Shown here: positions 4,588 to 6,009 of the stretch, piece by piece | Layout of the letters: the number at the start of each line of letters is the position of its first letter | Position numbering within the stretch: position 1 is the stretch's first letter | Source of the DNA: an uncultured Alphaproteobacteria bacterium | GTDB lineage: Bacteria; Pseudomonadota; Alphaproteobacteria; Micavibrionales; Micavibrionaceae | Direction of reading: 5' to 3' | Length of the DNA stretch: 6,009 bases | Assembly (NCBI GenBank): GCA_937128575.1 | Contig: CAKZMN010000084.1 | Coordinates: 1 to 6,009 of the forward strand | Translations under genes and position numbers: made by a program | Notes under the pieces: generated by a model | Databases searched by the model: none | Seen by the model: the letters and a program-made list of their open reading frames with translations, nothing else | Told to the model about the DNA's origin: nothing

Positions 4588-6009
4588 CTAAAGCTAAAGC
4601 ATTGATTTTGTTGATTTGCGCTACCTTTTTGGTGGGCGCATCCGCGCTTGCAAATTCTATGGCGAGCAGCAGCGATGTCCATGTTGGGGTATTTAATAGC
4701 AAACAAGAGGCGCAAAAATTTTATGAATCCCTGCCCGGCGCTGTTAAAAGCGGCATTCAAACCAATCAATTAAGGCTAGATGTTTACAAAAGACAAATTG
4801 GCTTTATCGAACACCATATCAACATTTCTGGCCTAAGCGCGGATGAAGCAACGAATTTTTGCGCCGCTGCACAAGGATATTCGGTGCAGTGCATTACCTC
4901 TAGCCATGAGCCCTTATTCATAGAAAGCGATCAAAAAACAAAAGCGCAAAAACAAGCCGGCACAGCGTTGCGCCCCATAGGATTATTAGTAAAAAAGCCC
5001 GCCAGACCGCGCTTAGAAAATTTAGATTTAGCATTCATACAAACGCACACAGACCAAAAATACGACAATAATAAAGCCATCGAAACCCACAGCGAAAAAT
5101 TCTCGTTAAACGCAACCACAAACGAAACACCGAAGGCACTCGCGGCAAAAGCGGCATATGATACAGCACGTAGCCAATTCATAAGCGCCCTTCAAAATGT
5201 TGGCAATGCGGTCAACGCCGGACAAGGAAGCGAGGCCGCCAAAGAAAACCTCCTCAAATTAGGACAGCAAGCTTTTGAAGCGGCAGGCAGTGCATACCTA
5301 TCTGGCTTCCTTGAACAAGAAACCAAACAAGCGAGGATCCTGAGCGATGATGTGGGCTCCGGCGAAGTATTCATCCATCACGTAAAGAACAACCTATCCA
5401 CCAGCGCGAAAAGCACCGTTGAGAGCCTGATCAGTGATGTGCTTGCCAGCGCCGCGTCCGAAGATGGATTGAGCGACGACATCTTAAGCCGCAAAACCGA
5501 CAGCATCATGCTATCCGGCGCGCGCAGTTTAATTGATGCCGGGCTAGTGACGGCCAAACGGAGTGACTTATACGCGCTGCGCAACCTTGAGCTAGAATAT
5601 AACCTCAATGATTTTGAAAATTCTTACTTCAGCGCCCTAACAACGCAGCCCATCTATCAAACAGCCGATTTGCGCCACAATGTTTTCCTGCAAGGCGGCG
5701 GCATATTGAACGAACAAAGCGTGGATGTTGACGATGATGTCGCTCGCCACACAATCAATTTTGGCGCAGCCTATCGCTACCTCACGGTTGATGAAAAATA
5801 TCTTATCGGCGGGAATATTTTCTATGACCATCAATGGCCATACAACCATTCGCGCATCGGCATTGGCGCAGATGCAAAGGCAAAAGATTTAAACTTCGCC
5901 GCTAATTATTATTACCCCCTAACTGATTACAAAGACAGCCGCAGGGATACAAACGGCAACCAATATGAAGAACGCGCGCTGGAGGGCTACGACGTTGAGC
6001 TCGGCTACA
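4578..6009 (+). CDS. Inverse autotransporter (intimin/invasin-type beta-barrel) with N-terminal SPOR-like domain, 3' partial
   Basis: This is an outer-membrane protein of the type Ve (inverse autotransporter) class: an N-terminal barrel anchors a C-terminal surface passenger. The reading frame runs 477 residues from TTG 4578 to the window edge without a stop. In order: signal peptide 1-25 (Lys5, Lys7, hydrophobic 8-20, cleavage after ALA); a SPOR-like domain about 33-107 (HVGVFNSKQEAQKFYESL, then INISGLSADEATNFC) with Cys95 and Cys105 that could form a disulphide; a Lys/Asn/Thr-rich linker 108-187; an Ala-rich helical region about 188-335 that I do not recognise; then the barrel. Barrel evidence: LRHNVFLQGGG (365-375), RHTINFGAAYRYL (390-402), GGNIFYDHQW (411-420), SRIGIGADA (425-433), NFAANYYYPLTDYKDSR (439-455) and YEERALEGYDVELGY (463-477). 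These match the order of motifs in the intimin barrel. SPOR would bind denuded peptidoglycan, where intimins often have LysM. The gene has its own promoter and a strong ribosome binding site. The passenger lies beyond the window. Confidence 0.85.
   Translation, partial: MAFSKAKALILLICATFLVGASALANSMASSSDVHVGVFNSKQEAQKFYESLPGAVKSGIQTNQLRLDVYKRQIGFIEHHINISGLSADEATNFCAAAQGYSVQCITSSHEPLFIESDQKTKAQKQAGTALRPIGLLVKKPARPRLENLDLAFIQTHTDQKYDNNKAIETHSEKFSLNATTNETPKALAAKAAYDTARSQFISALQNVGNAVNAGQGSEAAKENLLKLGQQAFEAAGSAYLSGFLEQETKQARILSDDVGSGEVFIHHVKNNLSTSAKSTVESLISDVLASAASEDGLSDDILSRKTDSIMLSGARSLIDAGLVTAKRSDLYALRNLELEYNLNDFENSYFSALTTQPIYQTADLRHNVFLQGGGILNEQSVDVDDDVARHTINFGAAYRYLTVDEKYLIGGNIFYDHQWPYNHSRIGIGADAKAKDLNFAANYYYPLTDYKDSRRDTNGNQYEERALEGYDVELGY

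Noticed and set aside
4534..4604. Ten-base direct repeat TAAAGCATTG at 4534-4543 and 4595-4604.
   Set aside because: Two short AT-rich copies, one within the signal-peptide codons, are easily explained by chance; no further copies or symmetry were seen.
4515..5849. Several minus-strand frames of 60-84 codons opposite the inverse autotransporter gene.
   Set aside because: The plus strand here encodes a continuous 477-residue protein with a signal peptide and barrel motifs. The minus frames are short, overlap it entirely and show no domain.

Overview
The window is a compact stretch of a Gram-negative chromosome with every convincing gene on the + strand. An O-antigen ligase-type polymerase and an outer-membrane inverse autotransporter show a cell with an outer membrane. 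A NifR3/DusB-type dihydrouridine synthase, a ZntB-type CorA transporter and an O-antigen ligase with an LHPHN...QIWAEFG motif best suit an alphaproteobacterium. That assignment is an inference from family resemblance; no rRNA or other marker is present.

Layout: (i) bases 2-1147 hold the 3' part of an O-antigen ligase/polymerase gene whose start lies before the window. Five bases later comes a complete tRNA-dihydrouridine synthase gene (1153-2121). (ii) After a 62-base gap comes a tight three-gene cluster: a small-conductance mechanosensitive channel (2184-3200), a ZntB-like CorA-family transporter overlapping it by 11 bases (3190-4179), and a 78-residue single-domain RRM RNA-binding protein starting one base after the transporter's stop (4181-4417). 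Translational coupling in this cluster is likely. (iii) A 160-base AT-rich gap carries a near-consensus sigma70-type promoter (TTCACA, 17-base spacer, TAGAAT) and a Shine-Dalgarno sequence. Together they drive a gene that begins with TTG at 4578 and runs off the right edge.

That last gene is the most interesting item. Translation gives 477 residues with no stop: a signal peptide, a SPOR-like domain with two cysteines, a polar linker, an unrecognised Ala-rich helical region, and then the opening strands of an inverse-autotransporter (intimin/invasin-type) beta-barrel. Characterised intimins often carry LysM in the periplasm; here a SPOR-like module seems to hold that place. The Shine-Dalgarno sequence and TTG start lie within a possible weak hairpin, which suggests translational control. 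The passenger region would lie downstream of the window.

Functionally the window combines envelope surface building (O-antigen ligase, inverse autotransporter), osmotic and metal ion handling (MscS, ZntB) and RNA-related functions (Dus, RRM). No tRNA, rRNA, insertion sequence, CRISPR array or convincing rho-independent terminator was seen.
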